A stretch of 64,000 nt of DNA from Populus alba (lineage: Eukaryota > Streptophyta > Magnoliopsida > Malpighiales > Salicaceae). The translations under genes were made by a program, and so were the position numbers. The notes beneath the pieces were generated by a model. The model was given only the letters and a program-made list of their open reading frames with translations. It had not been told where the DNA came from and did no database searches. The stretch lies in contig NC_133296.1 in the NCBI RefSeq assembly GCF_005239225.2, forward strand, positions 13,020,001-13,084,000, in the 5' to 3' direction. Below are positions 1 to 12,079 of this stretch, piece by piece (the first letter of the stretch is position 1; each line of letters opens with the position of its first letter).

Positions 1-379
1 CTATTTGATAAAAAGGGAACAGATAAATTAAGTATGATGTAATGAGATAGATGGTGTAAGATTCCTCAGCCACATTAATTTTATCACCATTTGTAGTGAT
101 CGCATACTCACGGCAAGCGTGAAACAAAGACCTGTCATTTTTCATGCGATCTGTTGAGCCATAGCCAATTAGGTATAAGAAGAGACTTGCCTTGTTGATT
201 TGAGCTACGAGTAGCATCCACCGATGAACGACAACATGGCACAGCTGACAACAAATTCAGCCCTCTTTCATTGCTGGACAGTGGCCTGGACGAGCTGGAC
301 AAATTGGTAGATGTGACAGCCTCCATTCCATGCAAGGGCATCTAGTCCCGGATTGGTGGCAGTAGGACTTGTATTTTGT
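1..379. other. No gene seen at left edge
   Basis: This stretch has no open frame with recognisable protein features and no repeat I can name. A 68-codon minus-strand frame at 135-341 resembles nothing I know and has no supporting promoter or splice signal, so I treat it as chance. Confidence 0.5.
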
Positions 380-604
380 GCGGCCTTAAAGTCTAAAATT
401 TATTTTATTTTTATTTATTAAAAATTATTATTTAGAAAATATATCTATATAGAAAATATATTATATAGAAAATATTGTAATTATGCTCTTGTGTTGTAAC
501 CCCACCATTACTATTATATATTGCCCCCTATATATATATATATAGAGAGAGAGAGAGAAAAGGTTGGCTAACCAATAGATTAAGCCTTTTAATTATTTTT
601 AACT

Positions 605-616
605 TGGTATCAGAGC
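605..616 (+). other. Primer binding site, initiator tRNA-Met type
   Basis: TGGTATCAGAGC is the classic plant Copia primer binding site, complementary to the 3' end of initiator tRNA-Met. It marks the right edge of the upstream LTR. Confidence 0.85.
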
Positions 617-856
617 TTTTTGCTATCAGAACTCTTCTTCTCCTTTCCTTCCTTGTAGTCGGCCTCCTCTCTCCCTTTCCAAAACGGACTCTACTATTGC
701 TGCCACTTTCTCCCCTCACCAAAACAGCGGTGTAGCCCAACCAACTAGCCACTTAAAAGATGCCATCGCGGTTCCTTCTCCCATCAGTAGTAACCCCAAC
801 CTACAGAGCAAAACCATGACTCTTTCTTTCATTTTTCTGTCGTCCCTCTTCACATC

Positions 857-1350
857 ATGGGGACAATGACTCCTTTTATTGTTGCGTTGTCCAACACTTT
901 TCAAGTGGCCTTGTTGAAGCTTACGATCACAAACTATCTCTACTGGCGAATGCAGATGAAACCATATCTTCTTGGTCAAGGTGTTTTTCACTTTGTCAAT
1001 GGCTCAGTGTCGTGTCCTCCCTTTCATATTTCTGATTGTTCTGATGGTTCTTCTTCGGCAATCAACCCTTCTTTTCTTCGTTGGAAGCAATATGATTAGC
1101 TTATTTTAAATGCGTTACTCTCCTCCCTCTTTATGGACTCCCTATATCTCGTGGTAGATTGTCAGACTTTTTCTTGTGTTTGGTATATTCTTGAAAAAGT
1201 GCTCGCTTCTCCATCAAATTCTCGTGTTATGCAATTCCATGGGGTTTTTTAAGATCTTTAGCAAGAAAATGCTTTGGTTACTACATATATGCAACACGCT
1301 AAGTCATTATTTGATGAATTGGTTGTTGCTGGCCAACCCCTCTAGAAAAT
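857..1350 (+). pseudogene. Copia gag fragment (retrotransposon capsid region)
   Basis: The frame opens at 857 and is uninterrupted to a stop at 1097. It contains the plant Copia gag signature LTITNYLYWRMQMKPYL around residues 22-38, followed by GQGVFHFVNGS. This is the N-terminal gag motif that normally reads KL(T/S)..NY..W..Q..P.L....L.G.(V/I)DG. Beyond the stop, shifted frames still give gag-like sequence (VMQFHGVF, YMQHAKSLFDELVVAGQPL), so the gene is decayed by stops and frameshifts. It encodes no functional product. Confidence 0.75.
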
Positions 1351-1351
1351 A

Positions 1352-1450
1352 TACTATATAGATACATTAATATTTTTGATGTGTTGATTTAATTTAAAAA
1401 ATAAAAAATATTATTTTAATGTATTTCTAAATGAAAAACATTTTAAATCA
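1352..1450. repeat. AT-rich short interspersed repeat fragment
   Basis: The segment shares its style (runs of A and T around gatgtgttgat, then aaaaacattttaaat) with the copies at 9257-9486, 46186-46388 and 56770-56950. It truncates the Copia gag relic on its right side. I believe this is a dispersed MITE-like repeat, but terminal inverted repeats are not clear here. Confidence 0.4.
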
Positions 1451-3724
1451 TAACCGTTACCATAATTCCAAATATATCCAAGCTACTGACGACGGTCCAA
1501 ATACCAGTCAAGAAAGCCATTCTTTTTTAAACCATTCTCCTCAGTAAGTCGGCTTTTCTTACAATATGAGTAAATTAATCCATCCTTTTCTGTTGATCCA
1601 TTAACAGACGCCTTGGAAATCATAGCAACAATAGGATCTACAAAAGGGTCAAATGGATAAGAATTAGTTTTAGTTATATATTTTTAATAAAACATAATGA
1701 TCTCAATTCATTTATTATAGTTTTAATTTATAACCCCTTTACATAAAGTAAATTTTCAGTAAAAATACATATTTTTTGAAACGACCTTTTTAGGATTCCC
1801 TCGTTAAACGTGTGTTAAATCTTTGGTAAATATACATTGTTTCAATATTTATTCTATTTAATAAGACACATTATTTCATTAATAGTATAAATTCATTGAA
1901 TAAAATTTTCACAACTTCATAAAATATTACTTCTTTTAATAAAAAATGTATATTTTTAAAAAAAACCAGTTTAGGATTTTCTCAACAAATAAGTATATTC
2001 ATTCTTAATTTCTAATAAAACGCATCATTCCATTAATGACCTAAATTCATTGAATAAAATCTCTTATAACTTCTCCACAAACCTATGTATTATGTATGTA
2101 ATCTATTTAAATTATGTATCCTTTCATTCTAAGAGTTTTCTAAATATGAACACATACGTGAATAACGAATAATCATTGGAAGTAATCTCATTAAAAAAAA
2201 AAATCTAAAAGCAATTTCATGAAATTTAATTCATGATTTTGTATAACATCGATCCTTATATATAATATTAAATAATTTTTGAAGGATTATATTTGAGAAA
2301 TTGCCCACAATGCACAGTTCATTAATTAATTGATTAGTTAAATAATGATTTAGAACTTTAAGCTTTTGTTATATATATTTTTTCTTTTTATGTAGTTCAG
2401 TGGAACTTATTTAATTTTGTTTTTGGTAAGTACAAGTATCAACACCTATGGTGTCCTTGAGCATCTTCATATATATTGATGTGTGAGTGCTGGTATTGTG
2501 GCTTGGCTCCCATCTATCAACAGACCACTCCTTGAGGTCTCCACCATCCCCCAATTAGCCTTGCCTCCCACCATTTTTTTTCCCCTTAATCTATTCAAAT
2601 ATATCAGTTTTGTTTTAAAGAGATGTTTCAACTCAAGAATTGTTTTTTTAGCAACTCATTAGCAATCAAATATTTTAGTTGCTTCAATTACTAACTTCTC
2701 ATATTCAAACTTACATAATAATTACTCTAATACAAAATAGAAAAATGGTGTTCAAAATAATAAAATAGGTAGATAAAACCCTAATACAAGTATATTTTAT
2801 TGCAAGAGAATTAATTTTTATATTGTTCATGTTACCTTTTCCCATGCGGGAATTTGGATTCATGTGCTTCTCAGCTTGTGACTGTTCGTTGAAGAACTCG
2901 TCATTTTCAATAAAGATAGCATGATCTGAAGAATGTTGAATACCTTCTAAGGCAGTAAGCATTTTCAAATAAATTCAATATGCTATAGCACTGCCCTAAT
3001 TAAAGTGATGGATTTTCAACACTACATGGAGAACTCTAGTGATCATACAAGGAACCAAAAAAGTTTTTTGATGTTGCACGTTCGAATCTTGAGGACTATT
3101 TTATATTCAAAGAGCACCCACTTTTATAGTGTTTTGCTGTGAATCTAAGTGCATATTCTAATAGTTATAAAGCTTAAATATTGCATCCTAAAGAAAATGT
3201 CTTTGCCTTCCCGTTGAATGTATTATTTTCCAAGCTCCCTTTATATAAAAAATGATACTTTACGTTAAATTTTTAATTACATGCCGGTCAAGTGGTTCAA
3301 TAAATAAGACCCAACTAGAATTTAATATAAATAATTCTGGTATGGATAGTCTATTAAATAGGAGTTAGTGAACTAAGTTTCAATGGATGAAATCTAATCC
3401 AAAAAAGAAATGACTAAAAACATATTGATCCAAGAGGGAGACATGGTCTTGGTTTGCCCAAGTTAGTAGAAGAAAGAAAAGCTAGAGAAAAACAAGATGG
3501 AATTTAGTGCAAATATATTGATCTTTGTTCATGATAATTCAGTTCATGAACAATTGAGTCCGATGCCAAAAGCTAGAATTTCTCTTACATTCCATTACAT
3601 TTTCCATTATATAATAGCATTCACAGTCACAAACTGAACCTTATAAAAAAAACTAGTCTCACTTTGGTTTTGCAGTTGGTGCCGGAACTTGAATGAACAT
3701 GCATGGAAGTCCTGTCGTGAGATT
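1451..3724. other. AT-rich intergenic region, no gene seen
   Basis: About 2.3 kb without a supportable gene. Short minus-strand frames at 2711-2968 and 3607-3816 have no recognisable motif, and the second overlaps the CLE gene in another frame. The part nearest 3724 is the likely 3' flank of the CLE gene. Confidence 0.5.
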
Positions 3725-3964
3725 TTAGTGATGTTTGGGGTCTGGCCCTCCTGGGCTGAGTCGTTTGGATTCGTAAGGGCTTCGAGCCACGTCTCCATCA
3801 TCTGTGAAGCTGACATCGACTTGTTTTGATTTCTCTTGCAGTTCTTGCAAAACCCTTGCTAGGTTCTTCCTCCCGAGGTAAGGCTGATCAAGATGTCTAG
3901 TTTCTGACATTGTTAATGTAAGAAACAGCAAAACAAGGCATACCCAAAACTTCAAATTGGCCAT
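3725..3964 (-). CDS. CLE family signalling peptide precursor (CLE1-7-like)
   Basis: Encodes a 79-residue pre-propeptide. Residues 1-20 (MANLKFWVCLVLLFLTLTMS) form a typical signal peptide, residues 21-67 are the variable domain, and the protein ends exactly with the 12-residue CLE motif RLSPGGPDPKHH (68-79). In this family the motif is cut out, hydroxylated and often arabinosylated on proline, and sensed outside the cell by CLV1/BAM-type receptor kinases. The closest known motifs are Arabidopsis CLE1-CLE7 (RLSPGGPDPxHH). The gene is intronless, as most CLE genes are. The ATG at 3964 is chosen because it begins the signal peptide and lies about 70 bp downstream of a TATA box. Lys at motif position 10 is less usual than Q, R or N. 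Its exact orthology and target tissue cannot be read from the sequence. Confidence 0.95.
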   Translation of the reverse strand: MANLKFWVCLVLLFLTLTMSETRHLDQPYLGRKNLARVLQELQEKSKQVDVSFTDDGDVARSPYESKRLSPGGPDPKHH

Positions 3965-4030
3965 GATATCACTGTTTCTCCTCGTATGAATTCTAGCTAG
4001 TGTTGTGATTCAAACGATCATGAGAGACCT

Positions 4031-4039
4031 CCTTATATA
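4031..4039 (-). promoter_or_regulatory. TATA box of the CLE gene
   Basis: On the minus strand this reads TATATAAGG, about 67-75 bp upstream of the CLE start codon, which leaves room for a short 5' leader. Confidence 0.65.
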
Positions 4040-5337
4040 TTCTCATAACCTCTCTACTGAATCTATATTTAAACAAAGTGGAACCCTCAAAGGTCGTACT
4101 GACTTTGTCCTGTTCTATGATGCCAATTGATCTCATTCCAGCTGACAGAATTTTTCTCCATAGCCAATGTATGACGAGTTATGAGCTTGTCCAATTCAGT
4201 ACAAAGAATCATCTATTTTTTCCAAGGAATGAAATACTTGTAGGGGTCGAGGATCCTACCAATACTGCCAAAATGCAGATTAATTTTAAGGTCATCAGTG
4301 ATCTGGACCATGAGTGGTTTGTCTAGTCAATGATGCTGTGGCCTTGCAATGGAGGTAGAATTAGTTTTTGAACGTTTAGCGTAGTGAAAGGTCATCTTGT
4401 GTTTATGATTAGTCTCAAGCACTTCCCTCAATGATGTCAAATACTTCTGAGTTCAGCTGTTGTTGCTATTAGCTTTTAGTACCACTATTTGATTAGTCCA
4501 CCATTTGGCCTTTCTGCGTTGAGTTTTATTGGTTTGACAGGAGAATTTGGGTGATACGACAGCCACTTGAAAAATTAAATGTAGTCCTAGCTACTTTGCG
4601 TGCGCATGCGCACACAGATGTACAAATTAATATATATATATATATATATATACAGATTAAAAGTTTATTATTCCGATATAAACATTCAAAAGTATTATAT
4701 ATACATTAATATTTACTACTTACATACCGATGTTTCTCATTATTTATTTCAATGCCAGTTAACTAATACTATTTAAAAAAGAAATAGGAGAACATTCTAA
4801 TGATATTTTAAATGAGTTTTCTGAAAATCCGTTAGGTCAATATTCTGATAATATGTTTTATATTGGTTTTTAATATAAAAAAAAAAGCATCAAAATTTGA
4901 ATATTAATGTCTAATATTAATGTCTAATATCTTCTATACAGACATATTGTTTTGTAATGTTAATGTAGTGTTTAGTGGTTTTAAGTTAATTTCATAAGAT
5001 TTTTTTTTTTATCTTAATGGATTATTTAAATTAATTTATTTGTTAACTAATATATTGTAATAAAATTTTTAAGATAATATCAGAGTACTGTAATTTACCC
5101 TCCAGCTTTTAACCGTTGACCTCTTGGATTATTTATGAGCATGAAACACGAGCCAACAAGCTCCAAGGTCGGATATGGTGAAGTAGGATAAGCCTGTATA
5201 TACTCTTATTCTTCGAACTATTTCTAATATATTTAATATTAAATATGCATTTGAGATCGTGGTTTAGCAGAGAAATTTTTTTTTTTCTCTACATCTAGGT
5301 TTAATTTTTTTTGTACATGCATGTCATCCCTGATGTC
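4040..5337. other. CLE upstream region and AT-rich intergenic DNA
   Basis: This holds the presumed CLE promoter, an (AT)n microsatellite at about 4629-4652, and AT-rich DNA. A plus-strand frame of 82 codons at 4078-4326 has no recognisable domain. I see no second gene. Confidence 0.45.
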
Positions 5338-5425
5338 TTGTCTACTCACTAGATTTGTAGGGTGTTTATTAAACTCAGGAATAATTGTGATGCGCATAAG
5401 CTGGCCAGACACCCGGGTTATCAAA
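5338..5425 (+). mobile_element. SINE 3' fragment, tRNA-derived (Salicaceae-type)
   Basis: The stretch around gatgcgcataagctggccag, followed by acacccgggttatcaaaag, matches the 3' half of the SINE at 27385-27582, which carries gtgcacgcaagctgg and a cognate tail. The tRNA-like head is not preserved here. It is a truncated or decayed copy in plus orientation with a short A-rich end. Confidence 0.55.
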
Positions 5426-5809
5426 AGAAATGAAATAAAAATATTAAATATACGTTGGCTGTTATAAATTGTTTTTAAATATTAATTTAATGAAGTATGC
5501 AATGCTACTCGATAAGCATGATCTTCATTAATAATTGTTGACGTATATCTAGATCACTTAACACTATCACATTCAAAACCATGATATGTAGAGTGTGTCC
5601 TTTCGATCTCGAGAAACAAATGTTTCACATGTTTTATCTTATTGAGTAAGGACGCGTTAATTTGAATTTATTATGCTGATAATTAAAAATTTGATTTTTC
5701 TTTTGTTTATTATGATGCAATACCAAGGATAGGGCGAGCTAAAGCGGATAACTCCCTGCATGGCTTAAAAGACTCCTTGCCTATACAAGGAAATATATTT
5801 TTATTGTTA
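5426..5809. other. No feature seen
   Basis: AT-rich sequence with no open frame of note and no repeat I recognise. Confidence 0.45.
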
Positions 5810-8435
5810 CTTATTTATTTTTATTTTTACTAGGGTTATCATATATAAATATATACTTGTAATGTGTGAGAAATACATTAAATCTAATTTTAAAAAAATT
5901 ATAGCAAAGGGGCAAAATATTTTATGTATAATTCTCCTTTTCTTCTTTCCATTTCTATAATCTTATATGGTATCACAAACTTTGTTTAACAATATCCATG
6001 ATTTTCTCTGATAATCTCTTTTGCACTCTTAGATATAAAGAACAATAACCTATTTCTTCTCTTCTAATTAGCCAACAAACTACAACAACATACTATTTGC
6101 TACCAATGCTTGTCGTTATATATTCCTAAAACTAATGAAAGAAAACTATCTAGAAGGCTTACATCAAGCATTTTCTTATCAGTCAAGGCTTGCATAACTT
6201 CATTGATGGATCAAAACCATACCTACTAGCCCTTCTTACTATAAAAAAACACATCATTAGTAGCATCTTTGTCTACTAATGTATTATGCCATGTGATTAA
6301 TTATCATATCTCTCACTCTATTTAGATAATTGTAAAATTATCCATGGCTTTACTATCGACAACCTTAATTATATCTCTTTGCATAGGCTTTCTTGAACTA
6401 TAACAACTCTCTAGAGAATTAATTTCAACTTATCTGCATAGTAGGAAAACATATAATGACAAATTGGCAACAAGTGGTAAGCTACTCGTTCTCACAAATT
6501 ATAACTTATATTTGTTCAAAGGTTTATGATAAGAGTTCAAAGAGTTAGTGACCACTCTAATAGCTAAACCGAACTTGTTATGTTCTCAAAATCATATAGT
6601 TCATTCTTAAGCCATGGATTCTTAAACAAGGATGAATTTTTGTATGATCTCCATATCTGTTGATGATGTGACTAGCCATTTAGCCAACATCACTAGATAA
6701 TGCACTTCCGCTAAAATAGGTAATAACTTTAAATCTAGTTCTTTCTCTAGTCAAAATGGTCTTTTTTAATAGAGGGTGTGGTAGAAATCAACAAGGTTGA
6801 TAAAGAAGAAGAAACTTTAGCTAAATGAATGAATTAAGTTGGAATCAACCATAACAAAACACTCAAACCCAGTTCCCAATTTATGATAAATATAATTATA
6901 TTTCCATATCATGATCCTTCTACATTTCAAATGTAGGTTCTTTCCCTAAAGGAAATCTTTTGGCCTCTTTAATTTTAGGTCCTTCATATTTGGCCAAAAG
7001 TGCTTCAACTGGTCAACATTCTTTAAATCATGCCCAAAACATTATAATATCGAGATAACATATTATATCACGCTAGACATCATTTGAGTCACTCTCATGG
7101 AACCCTACACTGGATGTGAACAACTTGAAGTAGGTGATAAAAGAAACTTAATATCTCACACCTTAACTATACTTCGATTCATACACCTTAACATTTTCTA
7201 AAACTATCTTCCATTTTACATGTTCTTGATACCATGAAATCCCTACTTTTATATGATAATTTTCTTTAAATAATGATTTTTTTTTTTAATTTCATGCTCA
7301 TAATCACCCTTCTATCCAATATAGTTAAAGATGGATTATAATAGCTTTAATATCAATCATTTTATCTTTAGACCTCAAGTGCTCTTTATCATAAAAAAAT
7401 TATCCTTGAAGTCTAGCATTGATAGTTTGTTCATCCATAGTCTCATATCTTGCTTCAAATTCTCTCTAATAAGGCTCCTCTAGTTTTTTCTTTAACTAAT
7501 TATTATTTTAATTATATGGCTTGCCTTTTAGGCGAGTCCAATTATCATATTTAGGTTCATCGAAGCATGTTTAGGCAAGTCTAATGATCTCATTTAGGTT
7601 CATCTTAATTTTAGTGATATTTGGCCTTTACATTTTTGGTTTACATGGATACATGTAATTTGTTATTTTTTTTCAAACATATTTGGTCTCTTTCTTTGCA
7701 TAATAAATTTGAAACTTATTGATGTTTTTATTTAATTTTAAAATTTAATTTAAAATTCATATAAAGAATTTCATAGTGACTAGAAGGTGAGTTTAGAAAA
7801 ACTAAATTTCTTATTTAAAATTATAGGCATTATATCTTTAGTATGTTTTATTTTATTTTATCTTTTACTATCACTTCTGATCTCCTACTACATGATGTCA
7901 ATGATTCTGATTAGGTTGTTAATGTTGGTGATTAAAAGTTTATACATGCTTATGTTATTTATTTTTTTCATAACGTTATCTATTGGAAGTCTAGTAAGTA
8001 AAAAAATGGTTGCTTGATCTTACATAGATGCTTAATATAAGGTTATTGGTAATGCTGCTCGTGAGTTATGATGACTTTCTTTTTTACAATCTAATTTAGT
8101 TGTTTGATCATACCCATAATCAAATTATAAGGGTGCATTAGAGCTTATTATTGATAAGAAGGCCTAGAAGACTGACCAACCATATAAAAAAGACATACTG
8201 CTTATGTGTTTTTTATGTTATAGTTTGAAATATACCTTTTTTTAATCTATATTTTTCTAATTTGAAGTACTAGGGTTAACACATATATGCACTTTTAATG
8301 TATCATAAACACATTGAATCTAATTAAAAAAAACTCATGGCAATGGGGTAAAGTATTTTATGTCAAACTCTCCTCTTTATTCTTCTCTTTCTTTTCATTT
8401 TCCTAATCTTATATTCACACCCAAAAGTTCTAAAA
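5810..8435 (+). mobile_element. Old Copia-type retrotransposon with two decayed LTRs
   Basis: Two diverged direct repeats are visible, about 5825-5965 and about 8265-8425. Both run agggtta..., then acattaaatctaat or acattgaatctaat, then a purine-rich stretch, ttttatgt, a pyrimidine-rich stretch and aatcttata. Directly after the left one lies TGGTATCACAAAC, a mutated initiator-Met primer site (about 5970-5982). The internal 2.2 kb has weak gag similarity just after the primer site but no intact frame. The 76-codon frame at 7787-8017 shows no retroviral motif. The outer edges are uncertain and no target duplication was identified. Confidence 0.5.
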
Positions 8436-9256
8436 TCTTTTAATTTGATCTTTAAATAATTAATTTTTTTCATATTATTTATGCATTCCTCCTAATCAAA
8501 TTATATTTTCTCCCTGATCTTTCCTTAACTTAACCCTACTAAGGTGACCGTTTTTAATTTTATCTATGTAGTTTAACCATATTCAAAAGTTATTAGTTTC
8601 GCCTGAGAGGGTAAGCTATCTTTGTGTGGAGGAAGAAGTGGGAATCAATCCCAATATATTATGGGATGTGTTGTTTTTATATTCTTACATGTTGAGTATG
8701 TGTTTAGTATTGCATTGATAATGTGGAAATTAAAAGGCTATAAAATAATATAAAATACAAGCTTTTCCTTGTAAAATATCTAATATATATTGTAGAAAAA
8801 AACTTGAACTAAGATACCACAATAGTGTTGATGGCTAAAGAATTAATGCAAAGACAAATGAAAATAAAATAAAAATTTGAATTCAGATATAGCATGGCAT
8901 TTATGTAGTAAAGGAAATGATCCATGTAGCTCAATAGCATATGATCTTCATACAAGAATCAACCTTTCCAGGGCTACAATCTTGGGTTGGTTTGTTGACT
9001 TTCATGTAAAACAAGTACTTTATGGAACAAGGAATATTTTAATATTTAAGTTAGTAAGATGTAAGAGGAGAAAATATTATACAATAATTAAAAAAATAAT
9101 ACAAGAATGTAAGAGAAATTGTATGTTTTAGGAATTATTGGGTGGTTGTTTGTGGTTTATTATCTTTTGGATGGTTAATGATGGTTCCTAGACTTATTGG
9201 AAGGCTAATGTTCATGTATGAGATTGTATGGCTTGACCTTTAATGGTTGTATATCA
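8436..9256. other. AT-rich intergenic region, no gene seen
   Basis: Contains an 84-codon plus-strand frame at 8877-9131 with no recognised motif and no promoter or splice evidence. Nothing else stands out. Confidence 0.45.
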
Positions 9257-9486
9257 TGTCTAATAGGGTGTTTGATAGTATGACAACGATTGATTTTTAA
9301 AGTTTTTTTTAATAGAAATATATCAAAATAATATATATTTTTTTAATTTTAAAAAAATTATTTTTAACATCAACACATGAAAATGATATAAAAATACTTT
9401 TTTAAAAAAATAATTTGAAATAAAAAAAATAAAAATATTCAAATTTTTTTAAAAATATTTTTAAAATACAAAAACAAATGGGATCT
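9257..9486. repeat. AT-rich dispersed repeat (MITE-like)
   Basis: Runs from gtttgatagtatgacaacga through alternating A- and T-runs to about gggatcta. The internal phrases atcaaaataata, tttttaacatcaacacatg and aaaatattttt recur at 46186-46388 and, inverted, at 56770-56950. It looks like a very abundant short AT-rich repeat of poplar-like genomes; terminal repeats are too degenerate to define. Confidence 0.5.
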
Positions 9487-11790
9487 AAGATTTAAGACTT
9501 ATATTTGTTTATTTATGAATGAATATTCATACACCTAGTTCTTAAACTTATTTCATAATAAAAGAATATTTTTCAAGAGAATTGAGTCATCGAGTGCTAG
9601 GTCATGCTTGTGACTATTGACGGTGATGCTAATTGTAATATTTTTCAAAGAAATTAAGGGATAATAGAGATATTGGCAGTACTTAAATATACTAGTTAGG
9701 AAAAAAGAAAAAGTCTGCATTATATATATAAAAAAATTGCGTGGAATGAAAAACATTATATACACATGGAAACTTTGTGTGCACGATCATGGAACATTAA
9801 AAAATGCATAAAAAATATTTGACAAGACTAAAATGGATAAAATAAAATCAAGTCAAGGCCTTATAGGCATTTCGGGTATGGCCCCCCGTAGCTAGAAGAC
9901 CAGCATGACTGGGGCGTGAATTATTAATTTTTACTTTTTCTGTATCATCAACATTCATGTGTTGATATATAGATTAGTCAAGCCAAAATGTCTTTCTACA
10001 TTCCTTTTCAAATATCCTTTGTACTAATAATAATAATACGAAGCCACTAATGAAAGTGGATGTACGATGATTCTCCTTGGTCAATATTATCTGGGTTCAA
10101 TATCCACCCTGAATTTTGCTGTCTGCCAACGAGATTTAAAAAAAAAAGTTTTTTTTAATTATTAGATCACATTTGCAAGTTCTACCAGATAAGATTAGCT
10201 AGCTTATGTTATACATTTCATATGTCCTTTCGGGCTCTCGAACATTTACTTTCAAAATATATTGTAATGGAGACATACCTACTCAATTATGCTTCAAACT
10301 TAAATAATCCAACAACGTTGTTTGGTCACATGAAATCAGTACCTTTTCTAAGCATTCAAAAGGGTTCTTTCTCAATCAGTTAAGATTATATCTGGTATTT
10401 TAAGTTTGTTTTCTAAAAATTATTAATTTAAATTTTATAAATTTAAAAATATTAAATATTTATATATGGTTGTTAATTTCAGAACTTATAAGATTAGTTG
10501 AGGTGCGTATAAATTGGTCAAGACATCCATATTAATAATAATAATAAAAAACTAGATCTGAAATTGTTAAGATTGGTCAAATGAATCTCTTCTCCAAATC
10601 AAAATTCAAGCATGAGAGAAAAAAAACCAACTTCAATTAATTCCACACTGAGACCATTGTAAGAATTTTAACTCAAGGTCTATATATCATACTTAGAACA
10701 AACAAAAACAAATAATTAAAAAACTTTAGATATGTCTTTGGCTAGTTCTTCCTCTATTTCTGAATATTTAGCGGTTATATGGCTCTTAATGGAGCAAGCA
10801 AGATGAGAAAGAGGATCTAATCTAAATAAATCGTATTAGTTTTTTTTCATTAAGAATTGTATTTAGATTTCTTATTTACATAGAGATTAGAGAGATTATA
10901 GGATAAGATAAACTCAAACTATTTTATTCAAACAAAGATTCTAAATAGTAGTTCGGATTCTAATTAACTAGTTAAATAAGAATTTTTATTTAAAAAATGT
11001 TTTTCTATCTCAACAACCAAAATATGTCCAGATACTTAATAAATTATGTCAAGACACTTAGTAAATCAGGCCAGTTTTTTTAATATCATTGACATACATG
11101 TGATCCATGTGTACATGCCAATTTCTAAAAGATCCACGAGAGAAAGCACCTTAGTATATGAGTTGAGAAATGCAAGTGATAGAATTCAGATAAAAAAAAT
11201 ATATTCTTTTTTTAATTAACTTTTTATCATTTAATTATTGCCAAAGTATTATTAGTTTAGTTATTAGCTCACTTCCTACGTATTCTTCTTTTTGGCAAAC
11301 AAAAAACATGATTTACAATCTACAAGAGCCCATATTCATATTCCGATTTAATATAAGCATTTACAAGCATGCGGAAAATAAAAAACTTTCAAATTATTGT
11401 TTTTTTTTTGGGCGGTTACAAGTTTCTTATTCTACCAAAAAAAATATATTCATTTTTCACAGAAAGTACATAGCATAGCACCAAGATTTTTTTATTTGGC
11501 TGATAATTGTTGTTCAATTAAAAAATGTTAATAAATTTTTTTTTGAGGGGGGTTACAACTTCTTTATTCCTATTTTTCAAAAATGTTTCCGTGCTCTTAA
11601 ATTTAAAGTATGTAAGTAAACAAGTGTTTCAAAATTATATGTTGGAAACTTGCATTAAACATGATGTTGGAAATTGAAGTTCAATATGTTGTCAATCGTG
11701 AGAATGATGAGGGTGGATGGTGGAAATGTGTGTATCATGAATGTGTATATTACCCTCTGAATATTTATTAAAAATAGGAATAAAGAAGGA
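9487..11790. other. AT-rich intergenic region, no gene seen
   Basis: About 2.3 kb of low-complexity AT-rich DNA. The minus-strand frame at 9553-9765 is a chance frame in A/T runs. No coding signal, RNA gene or clear transposon end was found. Confidence 0.45.
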
Positions 11791-12079
11791 TGGATAAAAA
11801 AAAATAATATAAATTATATTTATCAGTTTAAGTTTTTAGGTTAAATTAATTTTTTAACATGATATTAGAATTTTTGATAAACTAAACAGTCACGAGTTTA
11901 AATTTTTATCATCCCTATTTATTTGATAAAAAAATAAGTACAAGATAGTGTGAGTTTTGTGCAAGTTTTATGCCCAAATAACTTTTTTACTTGAGGGGGT
12001 GTATTAAAGAATAATATAAATTATATCTTAAAACTTTACATAACCATTTAAGTTATTGAATCGAGATGATTTTTTAAAT
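11791..12079 (+). mobile_element. Miniature LTR retrotransposon (TRIM-like), copy A
   Basis: Two short direct repeats (about 11791-11859 and 12000-12079) share ataatataaattatat and end in a T-run followed by aa. The left repeat is followed directly by TGATATTAGAAT, a decayed initiator-Met primer site. The right one is preceded by the polypurine tract ACTTGAGGGGG (11989-11999). The internal 140 bp has no coding capacity. This is the layout of a TRIM, a terminal-repeat retrotransposon in miniature moved by enzymes of other elements. It matches copies at 49400-49698 and 50838-51052. Confidence 0.65.

Larger units (their letters stand above)
380..1350 (+). mobile_element. Truncated Ty1/Copia LTR retrotransposon relic
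   Basis: An AT-rich LTR-like stretch (about 380-604) ends directly before a primer binding site at 605-616. After an untranslated leader comes a gag-like reading frame (857-1350). No protease, integrase or reverse transcriptase follows, because the element is cut off near 1350 by an AT-rich short repeat. The left LTR boundary is not certain and no second LTR or target duplication was found. The order LTR, initiator-Met primer site, leader, gag is diagnostic of Ty1/Copia. Confidence 0.7.
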
